Assembly: GCA_050258235.1 (NCBI GenBank)
Contig: JBLMYK010000329.1
Span: 1-64,000 of the forward strand
Direction of reading: 5' to 3'
Length of the DNA: 64,000 nt
Source of the DNA: JAKOQB01 sp050258235
GTDB taxonomy: Bacteria; Pseudomonadota; Gammaproteobacteria; Burkholderiales; Burkholderiaceae_F
The translations under genes were made by a program, and so were the position numbers. Shown piece after piece: positions 50,113 through 59,666 of this stretch (within the stretch, counting starts at the first letter, position 1; each line of letters starts with the position of its first letter). The notes under the pieces were generated by a model. That model was not told the DNA's origin and did no database searches. It saw only the letters and a list, made by a program, of their open reading frames with translations.

Positions 50113-51222
50113 TCAACGCAACCTTTGGTAGCGGTTACCGGGCAGGCGCTCAATATCTTGGGCCAGTTCGAGTTCCAGCAATTCGGCGGTCAGGCTGCCC
50201 GCATCGCGTCCGGTACGCGCCGCGAGCGTGTCGAGGTCGACCGGGTCGAACCCCATTGCGGCAAGCAGCGCGCCCGCCGGCGTCGCGGCCGCTGCGCGCG
50301 CTGTTGCGCCGTCCGCGCCGCGCGGAACGATCTTCAGTTCGTCGAGGATGTCGCCCGCGTCCTCGACCAGCTTGGCGCCGTCCTTGATCAGCCGATGGCA
50401 GCCCCTGGCCATCGGCGAATGGATCGATCCCGGCACCGCAAAGACCTCGCGGCCCGCTTCGGCCGCCAGCCGCGCGGTGATCAGCGAGCCGGAGCGCAGC
50501 GCGGCCTCGACCACGAGCACGCCGCGCGCCAGGCCGGCGATGATGCGATTGCGACGGGGAAAGTTGTGCGCGATGCCCGGGGTGCCGAGCGCGAACTCGG
50601 ACAGCACGACGCCGCGGCTGCGGATCGCCAGCGTCAGCGCCTTGTTCGACGCCGGGTAGACGACGTCCACTCCGGTGCCCACGACCGCGATGGTCGAGGC
50701 GTCGGCACCCTCGTCGGCGGCCAGCAATGCGCCGCGATGCGCCGCCGCGTCGATGCCCAATGCCAGTCCGCTGACGACGGTCAGGCCCGCATGGGCGAGG
50801 CGGTGCGCGAAGGCGGCGGCGGTATCGGTTCCCTGCCGGGTCGCGTTGCGACTGCCGACGATCGCGATCGCCGGCCGATTCAGCAGTTCAAGCCGGCCGA
50901 TCGCGTAAAGCAGCGGCGGCGGATCGGCGGTCGCCAGCAGTGCTTGCGGGTAGGCGGCGTCGGCAAGCGTGACGAGCGTGCGCTCGCCGTCGGCGTCCAG
51001 CCATGCTTCGGTCTGCGCGATTGCCTGCGCGATGGAGGGGGCGGCCGATGCGGCGAGTGTCTGCGCGAGCGCCTGCGGCACATGGCGCGCGAGTGCAGCC
51101 GCACCGGCTTCGAAGATCGCGGCCGGCAGGCCGAACGCGCCGAGCAGCGCCCGCGCCGTGCGCGGCCCGATGTCGGGAGTCAGCGACAGCCGCAGCCAGG
51201 CTGCGCGCTCGGAGGAATCCAT
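50113..51222 (-). CDS. dprA: DNA-processing protein DprA (Smf)
   Basis: 369 residues. An N-terminal helical domain (about 1-75) precedes the Rossmann core with IAIVGSRNATRQGT, VVSGLALGIDAAAHRGAL, TGVDVVYPASN, FPRRNRIIAGL and EAALRSGSLITARLAAEAGR with VFAVPG. A C-terminal winged-helix-like domain (DTLAARTGRDAGSLTAELLELEL) follows. DprA binds incoming single-stranded DNA and loads RecA during natural transformation. A terminator-like hairpin lies 15 bases upstream of its ATG. Confidence 0.96.
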   Translation of the reverse strand: MDSSERAAWLRLSLTPDIGPRTARALLGAFGLPAAIFEAGAAALARHVPQALAQTLAASAAPSIAQAIAQTEAWLDADGERTLVTLADAAYPQALLATADPPPLLYAIGRLELLNRPAIAIVGSRNATRQGTDTAAAFAHRLAHAGLTVVSGLALGIDAAAHRGALLAADEGADASTIAVVGTGVDVVYPASNKALTLAIRSRGVVLSEFALGTPGIAHNFPRRNRIIAGLARGVLVVEAALRSGSLITARLAAEAGREVFAVPGSIHSPMARGCHRLIKDGAKLVEDAGDILDELKIVPRGADGATARAAAATPAGALLAAMGFDPVDLDTLAARTGRDAGSLTAELLELELAQDIERLPGNRYQRLR

Positions 51223-51236
51223 GCGCCGAAAACAAA

Positions 51237-51257
51237 CGCGCCGGCAGCGCCGGCGCG
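51237..51257 (-). terminator. Terminator of the LysM gene, immediately upstream of dprA
   Basis: CGCGCCGGC-GCT-GCCGGCGCG read leftward is a 9-bp perfect stem with a 3-base loop, followed by TTTGTTTTC. It ends the LysM transcript and leaves only about 15 bases to the dprA ATG, so dprA must rely on read-through or on a start within this short gap. Confidence 0.75.
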
Positions 51258-51310
51258 ACGGAGAGTGGTTGGGTTATGGACCAGAGTCAGGCGTGCGCGT
51301 GGGGCCAGCG

Positions 51311-52552
51311 TCACTCGCCGGCCGCCTTCTCCGCGACGAGGGGCGTTGCACTGGCGACCGGTACCGCGTCGCCGGAATCGGGATCGACGAAGCGGTCGCC
51401 GACCTTCACCGGCTTGGTGACGCGCATGATGAGCCCGTACGAGATCGTCTCGGCGACGCGGAACACGAACATCTCCCCGATGCGCTCGTCGGGCAGCTTG
51501 ATGAACTGTCGACCGTCGACCGTGCGATCGCGCACCGTCGCGCCCGTATCCAGAAGTGCGAGCACATGCCCGACTTCGAGGCCGTCGCGCGCCCCGCGGT
51601 TCAGCGCGACGATGCTCTGCGTGCCGGCCTGGTTGACCCCGCCGTAGACGGAGATGATGCGGCCGCTGATCGGACGCTCCGGTGGGTGCGGCACATAGGC
51701 GATCAGCGGCTGCGCCGTGATCGGCACCAGCCGGTCGCCGACGCCGATCTCCTGCTTGCTTTCCTCGATCCGCAGGGTGGTGACCTCGCCACCTTTGGTC
51801 ACGCTCGCCACTCCGAGGTAGAAGGCTTCGTAGGCGATCGGCGTCTTGTGGCTTGCGTCGTCCGGATCGAACAGTGGGCGGGCGGGACGGAAGACGTGGT
51901 AGTCACGCACCTTGTCGTCGGTGACCCCGCGCGCATACGCGGTGTCGCCGCGCCCGAGGAACACGCGCCCCTCCTGCGTGGCAACGATGCGCGGGTACTT
52001 GCTCAGTTCGTCGGCGGTGACGACCAGCGGCCGGGACAGGAACGGCTCGATCGCCTTGGCCGGGATGCTGGTGATCGCCTTTTTCTCGGCGCCGAGATCG
52101 CGCACGCGCGGAGTCAGTCGCACCACATCGCCCGGCGCGCCTGCCTCGCCCGCCAGCTCCAGCCGTGCTCGTCCGTCGGCTTTCACCAGTCGCAGCTGCT
52201 GGCCCGGATAGATCAGATGCGGGTTGCGGATCTGCTCCTTGTTCATTCCCCACAGCTCCGGCCAGCGCCAAGGGGAAGTCAGGAAGATGGTCGAGATCCC
52301 CCACAGCGTGTCGCCCGACTTCACGGTATAGGTGTCCGGAGCGCTGGGAGCCAGCGCCGACAACGGCACGCCGGCCTGAGCGACCTGGTCGGCCACGCTG
52401 CGCTGCTGTTCCGTAACCGGCCAGCGCACGCTCGCAGGTTCGACCGCGCGCGCTTGCTGGCTGGCGACCCATGCGACGGCGACGACGAGCGTGCCGCAGA
52501 TCGCGGCGCGCATGCGCAGGCGTTGAGTGTCGAGGCTTCGGGACTGGGTCAT
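51311..52552 (-). CDS. Secreted LysM-domain protein
   Basis: 413 residues with a signal peptide (cleavage near ARAVE). The LysM domain spans about 74-122 (DTYTVKSGDTLWGISTIF, IYPGQQLRLV) and should bind peptidoglycan. The remaining 290 residues are beta-rich and contain repeated VGDRLVPI/VGHVLALL/VGDRFVDP-like turns. Proteins of this layout sit between dprA and def in many betaproteobacteria; a cell-envelope role is likely but not defined. Confidence 0.9.
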   Translation of the reverse strand: MTQSRSLDTQRLRMRAAICGTLVVAVAWVASQQARAVEPASVRWPVTEQQRSVADQVAQAGVPLSALAPSAPDTYTVKSGDTLWGISTIFLTSPWRWPELWGMNKEQIRNPHLIYPGQQLRLVKADGRARLELAGEAGAPGDVVRLTPRVRDLGAEKKAITSIPAKAIEPFLSRPLVVTADELSKYPRIVATQEGRVFLGRGDTAYARGVTDDKVRDYHVFRPARPLFDPDDASHKTPIAYEAFYLGVASVTKGGEVTTLRIEESKQEIGVGDRLVPITAQPLIAYVPHPPERPISGRIISVYGGVNQAGTQSIVALNRGARDGLEVGHVLALLDTGATVRDRTVDGRQFIKLPDERIGEMFVFRVAETISYGLIMRVTKPVKVGDRFVDPDSGDAVPVASATPLVAEKAAGE

Positions 52553-52813
52553 GATTCGGGTTCCCCTTCGCGCACCGTCGTCCGGTGCCGACAGCGACGC
52601 ACACGCGTCGCGATGGATCGCAACAAGATCACAAGGCGCTTAAAATTCTGCCCCTAATGCCTTGATATCGCAACGGTTATCGGCTGAAGGGATGAGCCGC
52701 TTGCGGCGAAGCCGATCGATTGAGGCGAGATTGAAACGTTTGACCGCTGGTGCGCATTTCCTTCATTGCCCAGCGCGGTCGACAATCGGTCTAATCCATT
52801 GAGCGAATTTTCC

Positions 52814-53323
52814 GTGGCCAAGCTCGACATCCTCGAATACCCCGATCCGCGCCTGAAGAAGGTTGCCCGGCCCGTGTACGTGTTCGACGCGCGGCTGCGG
52901 CAACTGGTCGCCGACATGGCCGAGACGATGTACGCGGCACCGGGCGTCGGTCTGGCGGCCACACAGGTCGACGTGCACGAGCGCGTGATCGTGATCGACG
53001 TGTCGGAGACCAAGGATCAGTTGCGTGTCTTCATCAATCCCGAGATCCTCTGGGCCGCGGAGGAAACGGCGCTGTGCGAGGAGGGCTGCCTGTCGGTGCC
53101 GGGCATCTACGAAGAGGTCCGGCGCCCGGCGCGGGTCGGGATCCGGGCGCAGAATGAAAACGGCGAAACCTTCACGCTGGACTGCGACGGCATGCTCGCG
53201 GTGTGCATCCAGCACGAAATGGATCACCTGAGCGGCAAGGTCTTCGTCGAATACCTGTCGCAGCTCAAGCAGGACCGCATCAAATCGAAGCTGAAGAAGC
53301 GCAAGGCGCGCGAAACGGCATAG
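52814..53323 (+). CDS. def: Peptide deformylase
   Basis: 169 residues from a GTG giving MAKLDILEYPDPRLKKVA, the normal N-terminus. The three motifs are intact: GVGLAATQ (44-51), EGCLSVP with metal ligand C92, and QHEMDHL with H134, E135 and H138. It removes the formyl group from nascent proteins and pairs with fmt downstream. No strong ribosome site precedes the GTG; a TTG 15 bases earlier is an alternative start. Confidence 0.96.
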   Translation: MAKLDILEYPDPRLKKVARPVYVFDARLRQLVADMAETMYAAPGVGLAATQVDVHERVIVIDVSETKDQLRVFINPEILWAAEETALCEEGCLSVPGIYEEVRRPARVGIRAQNENGETFTLDCDGMLAVCIQHEMDHLSGKVFVEYLSQLKQDRIKSKLKKRKARETA

Positions 53324-53430
53324 CGCAGCCTCGAACTTCCCGCGCATCGCATCGGCACGAACTGCCGGCGGCGCACCCGTACGTAGACCGCTGCAGGCAA
53401 ACGCGAACAGCGCGTCGATAGAATCGGTGC

Positions 53431-54438
53431 ATGCGCATCGTTTTCGCCGGCACCCCGGAGTTTGCGGCCGCGGCACTGGCAGCGATCATCGAGGCCGCGC
53501 CGGTCGACAGCTGGCAGATTCCGCTGGTATTGACGCAGCCGGACCGTCCCGCCGGGCGCGGCATGAAGCTGGCGCCGAGCCCGGTCAAGCGGCTCGCGCT
53601 TGCGCATCGCATCGAGGTTGCGGCGCCGGCGACGCTGAGCCTGAAGAAGGGCGGACCGTCCGCTGCGGCCGCGCACGCGCAACTCGCGGCGGCGGCCGCC
53701 GATGTGCTGGTCGTCGCTGCCTATGGACTGATCCTGCCGCAGGCGGTGCTCGACATTCCGCGCGGCCTGCCGGATGCCGGCGCCGGGCGCATCACCGCGC
53801 TGAACATCCATGCGTCGCTGCTGCCGCGCTGGCGCGGGGCGGCGCCGATCGCGCGCGCGCTGGAGGCGGGTGACGCCGAAACGGGCATCACGATCATGCA
53901 GATGGACGCCGGCCTCGATACCGGCCCGATGCTGCTGATCGAACGCACGGCGATCGGCAGCACCGACACCGGCGCGACCCTGACGGACCGCCTTGCGCAG
54001 CTGGGGGCGCGGATGATCGTGCGCGCATTGCGCGCGGCAGAACGGGGCGAGTTGCGGGCGCAGCCGCAACCGGCCGGCGGGGTGACCTACGCGCACAAGA
54101 TCGACAAGCGCGAAGCGTGGCTCGACTGGTCGCGTCCGGCCGACGAACTGGCGCGCCGCGTGCGGGCGTTCGATCCCTTTCCGGTCGCGTGCGGCGAGGT
54201 GCGCGGCACGACGCTGAAGGTCTGGCGCGCGCATGCGGAGACCGGCGCGGCCGCGGCGCAACCGGGCAAGGTGCTCGCGGCGGACGCCGCCGGCCTGCGC
54301 GTCGCGTGCGGCGACGGCACGCTCGTGATCACGGAAATGCAGCGACCGGGAGGCCGGCGGCTGGGCGCGGCCAAGTTTCTCGCCGGATTTGCCCTGGCGG
54401 CCGGCGACCTGTTCGGCGCTGCGCCGCCGACGCAATGA
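53431..54438 (+). CDS. fmt: Methionyl-tRNA formyltransferase
   Basis: 335 residues. MRIVFAGTPEFAAAAL, TQPDRPAGRGMKLAPSPVK, the catalytic segment LNIHASLLPRWRGAAPI and the Asp of DAGLDTGPML are all present, with the C-terminal tRNA-binding barrel after about 215. It formylates initiator Met-tRNA using 10-formyl-THF. The rsmB start overlaps its stop (ATGA). Confidence 0.97.
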   Translation: MRIVFAGTPEFAAAALAAIIEAAPVDSWQIPLVLTQPDRPAGRGMKLAPSPVKRLALAHRIEVAAPATLSLKKGGPSAAAAHAQLAAAAADVLVVAAYGLILPQAVLDIPRGLPDAGAGRITALNIHASLLPRWRGAAPIARALEAGDAETGITIMQMDAGLDTGPMLLIERTAIGSTDTGATLTDRLAQLGARMIVRALRAAERGELRAQPQPAGGVTYAHKIDKREAWLDWSRPADELARRVRAFDPFPVACGEVRGTTLKVWRAHAETGAAAAQPGKVLAADAAGLRVACGDGTLVITEMQRPGGRRLGAAKFLAGFALAAGDLFGAAPPTQ

Positions 54439-55781
54439 ACAGCGATGCGAACGCGCCGCCGCTGGCCGATGTGTTGCGCGTGGCCGCGGCGGCATGGGCG
54501 CGATTTCGCGCCGGCACCTCGCTGGATCGGGCGCTCGAACAGGCGCTGGCGTCCAAGGCACCGACGCCGCATCCTCGCCTGGCTGCGGCCGCGAAGGACG
54601 TCGTCTACACGGCCACGCGCAACCTTGCGCTGATCGACGCGGCGATCGATCACCTCGCCACGCGCACCCCGGACGCAGCGGTCGCCGGGCTGGCCGCGGT
54701 TTCCCTCGCACAGCTGCTGACGCAGCGCCACGCCGACTACGCGGTGGTCGATCAGGCCGTGCGCGCGGCGAAAGCCGATGCGGCCACGCGTATGGCGAGC
54801 GGTTTCATCAATGCCTTGCTGCGGCGCTGGCTGCGCGAGTGCGATGCGCTCAGACCGGAGCTGGAGCGCGACGAGGTCGTGCGTTTCAATGCGCCGCGGT
54901 GGTGGATCGATCGCGTGCGCGCTGTGCATCCGCAGCGTGCCGATGCGATTTTCGATCTGCAGCGACGGCCGCCGCCGCTGGTGCTGCGGGTCAACCGCCG
55001 CCGGACCGCGGTTGCCGCGTATCTCGAGCGGCTGCAGCGCATGGGCATCTCCGCGGTGCAGGTCGGTCCGCATGCGGTCCGCCTGCATGCGCCGCGGCCG
55101 GTCGAGGCGATTCCCGGCTTCGGCGATGGCGACGTGTCGGTGCAGGACGCAGGGGCGCAGCTGGCCGCGGATTGGCTCGGGGTGTGCGACGGCATGCGCG
55201 TGCTCGACGCCTGCGCGGCGCCGGGTGGCAAGACCGCGCAACTGGCGGAAATCGCCGACCTCGATCTCGATGCGGTCGAAATCGACCCCGGGCGCGCGGC
55301 TCGCATCGAATCCAATCTGGAGCGCACCTCGGCGCGCGCGCACGCCCGCATTCGCGTGATCGTCGCCGACGCGTGCATGCCGCGGACGTTTGCTCCGCTG
55401 CTGGGATATCACCGCATCCTTATCGACGCTCCCTGCACCGCCTCCGGCATCGTTCGGCGTCACCCTGACATTCCCTGGCTACGCCGGCCGGCTGATGTTG
55501 CGCAATTAGCAACGCTGCAGGCGCGTTTGGCCGACGCTTTATGGCCGCTGCTGCTGCCCGCTGGTAGATTGCTTTACGTCGTCTGCTCGCTGTTTCCAGA
55601 GGAAGGCGTGCGCCAGGCCGAGCGGTTTGCTGCCCGCTGGCCGGACGCGCGCGCAGTGCCGCTGACCGCGGGCACGCAAGCGTTCGTGCAGTTGCTGCCT
55701 GGCGAAATCGCGCCAGCCCATGGCGGCGAACTGCCGACCGTGCATGACGGTTTTTTCTTCGCGCTGTTCGAAAAGAGCTGA
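54435..55781 (+). CDS. rsmB: 16S rRNA m5C967 methyltransferase
   Basis: 448 residues from ATG 54435. The NusB-like N-domain (about 1-140) has AVSLAQLLTQRHADYAVVDQAV. The methyltransferase domain has the SAM site LDACAAPGGKTAQL, the catalytic-cysteine motifs IDAPCTASGIVRRHPDI and VVCSLFPEEG, and a C-terminal GFFFALFEK. It methylates C967 of 16S rRNA. The def-fmt-rsmB order is conserved in many proteobacteria. Confidence 0.96.
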   Translation: MNSDANAPPLADVLRVAAAAWARFRAGTSLDRALEQALASKAPTPHPRLAAAAKDVVYTATRNLALIDAAIDHLATRTPDAAVAGLAAVSLAQLLTQRHADYAVVDQAVRAAKADAATRMASGFINALLRRWLRECDALRPELERDEVVRFNAPRWWIDRVRAVHPQRADAIFDLQRRPPPLVLRVNRRRTAVAAYLERLQRMGISAVQVGPHAVRLHAPRPVEAIPGFGDGDVSVQDAGAQLAADWLGVCDGMRVLDACAAPGGKTAQLAEIADLDLDAVEIDPGRAARIESNLERTSARAHARIRVIVADACMPRTFAPLLGYHRILIDAPCTASGIVRRHPDIPWLRRPADVAQLATLQARLADALWPLLLPAGRLLYVVCSLFPEEGVRQAERFAARWPDARAVPLTAGTQAFVQLLPGEIAPAHGGELPTVHDGFFFALFEKS

Positions 55782-55789
55782 TACCCAGG

Positions 55790-56428
55790 ATGATCCGCGC
55801 GGCCTGTCGTATGGAGGACTGCGCCGCGGCGACGCGGATCGCGGCAGCGTGCCGCTTCGCGCGCGGCATCGCCCTGGCGGCAGCCGTCGCGCTCGCCGCA
55901 TGGGCCGCACCCGGCTCCGCTTCGGACCGGATCGTCGTCACCAGTGCCGAACTGCAGGCGAGCCCGGACGCGGACGGCGGCGTGGTGCTCAACGCGCAGT
56001 TCGATTTCGATCTGCCCCCGGTGCTCGAAGACGCGGTGAATCGCGGCATTGCGCTGTACTTCGTGATCGATTTCGAGCTGTACCGCGAGCGCTGGTACTG
56101 GTTCGACCGCAAGCTGGCGTCCGAATCGCTGACTTACCGGCTCACCTATAGTCCGCTGACGCGCCAGTATCGGCTCGCGCGCGACGCGCTGGCGCAGCCG
56201 TTCGACACGCTGGCGGAGGCGCTGGGGACATTGCGCCGCGTACGAAACTGGAAGGTGCTCGAGCGCGGAACGATCAAGCCGGACGAGGACTACCGCGCCC
56301 AGGTGCGGATGCGCCTCGATACCTCCCAGCTGCCGCGGCCGTTCCAGATCAATGCCCTGACCCAGCGCGACTGGACGTTGGCGTCGGATTGGCGCAATGT
56401 CCCTGTCAGCGCGGACCTGGGGCGCTAG
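55790..56428 (+). CDS. DUF4390 secreted protein
   Basis: 212 residues. A long N-region with a signal-like hydrophobic stretch (about 22-44, ending GSAS) precedes a beta-rich domain: FDFDLPPVLEDAVNRGIALYF, RERWYWFDRKLASESLTYRL, and LTQRDWTLASDWRNVPV near the end. This is the DUF4390 pattern found between rsmB and ntrY in betaproteobacteria. Function unknown; genomic linkage suggests a role with the adjacent sensor kinase. The true start may be Met 8. Confidence 0.88.
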   Translation: MIRAACRMEDCAAATRIAAACRFARGIALAAAVALAAWAAPGSASDRIVVTSAELQASPDADGGVVLNAQFDFDLPPVLEDAVNRGIALYFVIDFELYRERWYWFDRKLASESLTYRLTYSPLTRQYRLARDALAQPFDTLAEALGTLRRVRNWKVLERGTIKPDEDYRAQVRMRLDTSQLPRPFQINALTQRDWTLASDWRNVPVSADLGR

Positions 56429-56470
56429 CCCGGGCCGCGCATTGCCATTTCTGCACGACCAAACCGAGAC

Positions 56471-58837
56471 ATGTCCCGCGCTTTGAGGTACGGCTTCATC
56501 GGCGCGGTGGCGCTCGGCGGTGTGCTGCTGTTCCTGCTCGCCTCGGCGAGCAGCAACGTGCAGGCCTTCGAGCGTCACTATCCGCTGCTCCTCGCGATCA
56601 ATGGCGCGGTCGCGCTGCTGCTGTTCGTGTTCGTGGTCGCGCTGGTGCTGCGACTGGTGCGTCGCTACCGCGCGCGCCGGTTCGGCGCGCGGCTGATGGC
56701 ACGTTTCGCACTGGCATTCGCACTGATGGGCGTGCTGCCGGGCGTGCTGATCTACGTGGTGTCGGTGCAGTTCCTGTCGCGCACCGTCGAGTCGTGGTTC
56801 AACGTGCGCGTCGACCGCGCGCTGGAATCCGGCCTGGCGCTCGGGCGAGCGGCGCTCGAGGCGCAGCTGGCCGACGTGACTTCGAAGGCGCGCGTGATCG
56901 CGCTCGAACTGGCGGATGCGCCCGAATCGACGCAACTCGCCGTGCTCGACCGCGCGCGCGAGCGCGCGGGCATCCAGGAGGCGCTGCTGATGACAGCCAC
57001 CGGGCAGGTCATCGGCACCGCCGGCGGCATGCCGACCGAGCTGGCGCCCGAACTGCCGTCGGCGGCGCAGATGCGGCAGGCGCGTCTGCAGCGCGGCTTC
57101 TCGGTGATCGAGGGCGATCCTCTGGCGACCGAGCCGCGGGCAGGACTGCGCACGCGCGTGATCATGCCGATTCCGTCCGGCGGCCCGGATTCGTCGCGCG
57201 CAATCGATTTCTCGCTCGGCGCCGGGATGTCGTCAGACCGGAGCGCGCGCGCACTGCTGCCGCGTACCGGCGAGCAGCGCTTCCTGCAGCTGATCCAGCG
57301 CGTCCCCGCCAGCGTTGCCGCCAATGCAGAGGGACTGCAGAGCGGCTATCGCGATTATCAGGAGCTGTCGCTTTCGCGTGTCGGGCTGCAGCGCATCTAC
57401 ACGGTTACGCTCACTCTGACCCTGCTGCTGGCGATGTTTGCCGCGATCGCTTCCGGGGTGCTGCTGGCGAGTTCGATGACGGCGCCGCTGCTGCAGGTCG
57501 CAGAAGGAACCAAGGCAGTGGCCGAAGGGGACTTCCGACCGGTGCGCGAATTCGCCGGCAGCGATGAGCTGAACCTGCTGACGCAGTCTTTCAATGCGAT
57601 GACGCGCCAGCTCGCCGAGGCGCGCGACGCGGTGGAGATGCGCTCGCGCGAACTCGAGAACGCGCGCGCGTTCCTCGAGCGCGTGCTGACCAACCTGTCG
57701 GCCGGCGTGCTGGTGCTCGACAAGGACTTCCGCCTCGTGACCGCGAACTATGGCGCCAGCCTGATCCTCGGTCTGCCGCTCGCCAGCCGGACCCGCGAGC
57801 GCCTCGATGCGCTGGTCCCGCACCTGGCCGAACAGATCGCCGCCGCATTCGGCGAGCAGGCGCTCGCCGCGGAGCCGAATGAGTCATGGCAGCGACAGGT
57901 GGAGGTTGCGCGGGCGCAGGCCGCCGGCGACAGCGAGCCGCTCGCGCTGCTGGTGCGGGGTTCGCCGCTGCCGCTCGACGACGGGCCCGGCTACGTCGTC
58001 GTCTTTGACGACATCACGCAGGTGATTTCGGCGCAGCGCGCGGTGGCGTGGGGCGAGGTCGCGCGCCGCCTCGCGCACGAGATCAAGAATCCGCTGACGC
58101 CGATCCAGCTTGCCGCGGAGCGGCTGCAGATGAAGCTCGTCGACAAGCTGCCGCCGGAGCAGGCGAGCGTGCTGGTGCGCGGCGCGGCCACGATCGTCAG
58201 CCAGGTGGCTGCAATGAAGAGAATGGTCGACGATTTCCGCAAGTACGCCGCGGTGCCGCCGGCGAACCTGGTGCCGCTCGAACTGAATCCGCTGATCGAG
58301 GAGGTCGCGCAGCTGTACGACAGCGCAGCGGCGAGCAATGGTGGCGCCATCACGCTGCAGCTGGAAAGCGAGCTGCCGCGCATCGAGGCGGATGAAACGC
58401 AGTTGCGCCAGATCATCCACAACCTGATCGTCAACGCGCAGGATGCTTTGTCGATCGCGCCCGCGCAGCACCCGCCGCGGATCATCGTGCGCACCGAGAC
58501 CGTGATGGTGCGCGAGCCGGGCGCAGCGCCGGCCGCGGCGGTGCGGCTGACGGTCGAGGATAACGGGCCGGGTTTCGCCGCGCATATACTTAAGCGCGCC
58601 TTCGAACCCTACGTGACGAGCAAACCGAACGGCACGGGCCTGGGTCTGGCAATGGTGAAGAAAATCGTGGATGAACACGGCGCGCGCGTCGAACTCGTCA
58701 ACCGCACCGGCGGCAACGCCGGCGCATCGGTAATCATCGTGTTCCGCCGCCTCGCAGCGAGCGCCGACGCGCGCGGCACGAGTTCAGCGAAGGGCGCGGA
58801 CGACGCCCAGCGGCGCGTCCATCTCGTCGGCAGGTGA
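56471..58837 (+). CDS. ntrY: NtrY-family membrane sensor histidine kinase
   Basis: 788 residues. Two or three N-terminal transmembrane helices (within 1-100), a periplasmic sensor region to about 310, another helix, and HAMP (about 330-385, ending ELNLLTQSFNAMTRQLAEA) come first. Then follow PAS (about 395-520), HisKA with H536 in LAHEIKNPLTPIQLAAERL, and HATPase with NLIVNAQDAL, DNGPGFA and GTGLGLAMVKKI. It autophosphorylates and passes phosphate to the regulator encoded one base downstream. The signal is unknown. Confidence 0.93.
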   Translation: MSRALRYGFIGAVALGGVLLFLLASASSNVQAFERHYPLLLAINGAVALLLFVFVVALVLRLVRRYRARRFGARLMARFALAFALMGVLPGVLIYVVSVQFLSRTVESWFNVRVDRALESGLALGRAALEAQLADVTSKARVIALELADAPESTQLAVLDRARERAGIQEALLMTATGQVIGTAGGMPTELAPELPSAAQMRQARLQRGFSVIEGDPLATEPRAGLRTRVIMPIPSGGPDSSRAIDFSLGAGMSSDRSARALLPRTGEQRFLQLIQRVPASVAANAEGLQSGYRDYQELSLSRVGLQRIYTVTLTLTLLLAMFAAIASGVLLASSMTAPLLQVAEGTKAVAEGDFRPVREFAGSDELNLLTQSFNAMTRQLAEARDAVEMRSRELENARAFLERVLTNLSAGVLVLDKDFRLVTANYGASLILGLPLASRTRERLDALVPHLAEQIAAAFGEQALAAEPNESWQRQVEVARAQAAGDSEPLALLVRGSPLPLDDGPGYVVVFDDITQVISAQRAVAWGEVARRLAHEIKNPLTPIQLAAERLQMKLVDKLPPEQASVLVRGAATIVSQVAAMKRMVDDFRKYAAVPPANLVPLELNPLIEEVAQLYDSAAASNGGAITLQLESELPRIEADETQLRQIIHNLIVNAQDALSIAPAQHPPRIIVRTETVMVREPGAAPAAAVRLTVEDNGPGFAAHILKRAFEPYVTSKPNGTGLGLAMVKKIVDEHGARVELVNRTGGNAGASVIIVFRRLAASADARGTSSAKGADDAQRRVHLVGR

Positions 58838-58838
58838 T

Positions 58839-59636
58839 ATGGCAAACATCCTCGTCGTCGACGACGAAGTCGGCATTCGCGAACTGCTGTCGGAAATCCT
58901 GTCCGACGAAGGGCATGTGGTGTTCACCGCCGAAAACGCGTCGGTGGCACGCGCGGTGCGGCTATCCGAGGCGCTCGACCTGGTCCTGCTCGACATCTGG
59001 ATGCCCGACACGGACGGCGTGACGCTGCTGAAGGAGTGGGCCTCGGGCGGGCAGTTGACGATGCCGGTCATCATGATGTCCGGCCACGCCACCATCGACA
59101 CTGCGGTGGAGGCGACCCGATTCGGCGCGCTCGATTTCCTCGAGAAGCCGATCGCGCTGACACGTCTGCTGACGGCAGTGAAGGGCGGAATCGAGCGCGG
59201 CCGCCTGATGCGCAATCTGCGCGCGAGCGTGGCGGTGCCGGTCCAGGCGCAACACGTCGAACCGCCCGTCGAGCCGGCCGCCGCGGCGCCGGCCGCGCCG
59301 GTCGAGCGCGGCCAGGTCCGCACCACGACCGCGGCTCCCGGGCAGACCATCGTGAACGCGTCGACGGTCAGCCTCGACCAGCCGCTGCGGGAGGCGCGCG
59401 ATCACTTCGAGCGGGTTTACTTCGAGTACCACCTCGAGCGCGAGCGCTACAGCATGACGCGGGTGGCCGACCGTGCGGGCCTGGAGCGCACCCACCTGTA
59501 TCGCAAGCTGAAGCAGCTCGGCATCGAGCTTGCGCGCGGAAATCGGCGCACCGACCGCTCCGGCGCTGCTGCGCTCGCCGGCCACGAGCCGACCGATACG
59601 CCGGCGGATACCACCTCCGGTCGTGAGCTGGGGTAG
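58839..59636 (+). CDS. Short NtrX-like response regulator without AAA+ domain
   Basis: 265 residues. The receiver domain (1-120) has D8/D9, the phosphoacceptor D52 (LVLLDIWMPDTDG) and the FLEKPI lysine. A low-complexity Ala/Pro linker (about 130-170) replaces the sigma-54 AAA+ domain, and a Fis-type helix-turn-helix follows (about 205-240, VADRAGLERTHLYRKLKQLGIEL). It can bind DNA but should not activate sigma-54 polymerase in the usual way. It is partnered with NtrY upstream. Confidence 0.92.
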   Translation: MANILVVDDEVGIRELLSEILSDEGHVVFTAENASVARAVRLSEALDLVLLDIWMPDTDGVTLLKEWASGGQLTMPVIMMSGHATIDTAVEATRFGALDFLEKPIALTRLLTAVKGGIERGRLMRNLRASVAVPVQAQHVEPPVEPAAAAPAAPVERGQVRTTTAAPGQTIVNASTVSLDQPLREARDHFERVYFEYHLERERYSMTRVADRAGLERTHLYRKLKQLGIELARGNRRTDRSGAAALAGHEPTDTPADTTSGRELG

Positions 59637-59666
59637 GCGCGCCGCCCGGCAATCGCGCGGCCAACC

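Noticed and set aside
52617..52670. Possible promoter for the LysM gene (TTGCGA, 17 bases, CAGAAT on the minus strand)
   Set aside because: Both hexamers match the consensus at only four of six positions; too weak to list as a feature.
58839..59636. NtrX-like gene as a frameshifted pseudogene
   Set aside because: The Fis-type HTH follows the receiver in the same frame without interruption and has a complete stop, so it is a short architecture and not a broken gene.
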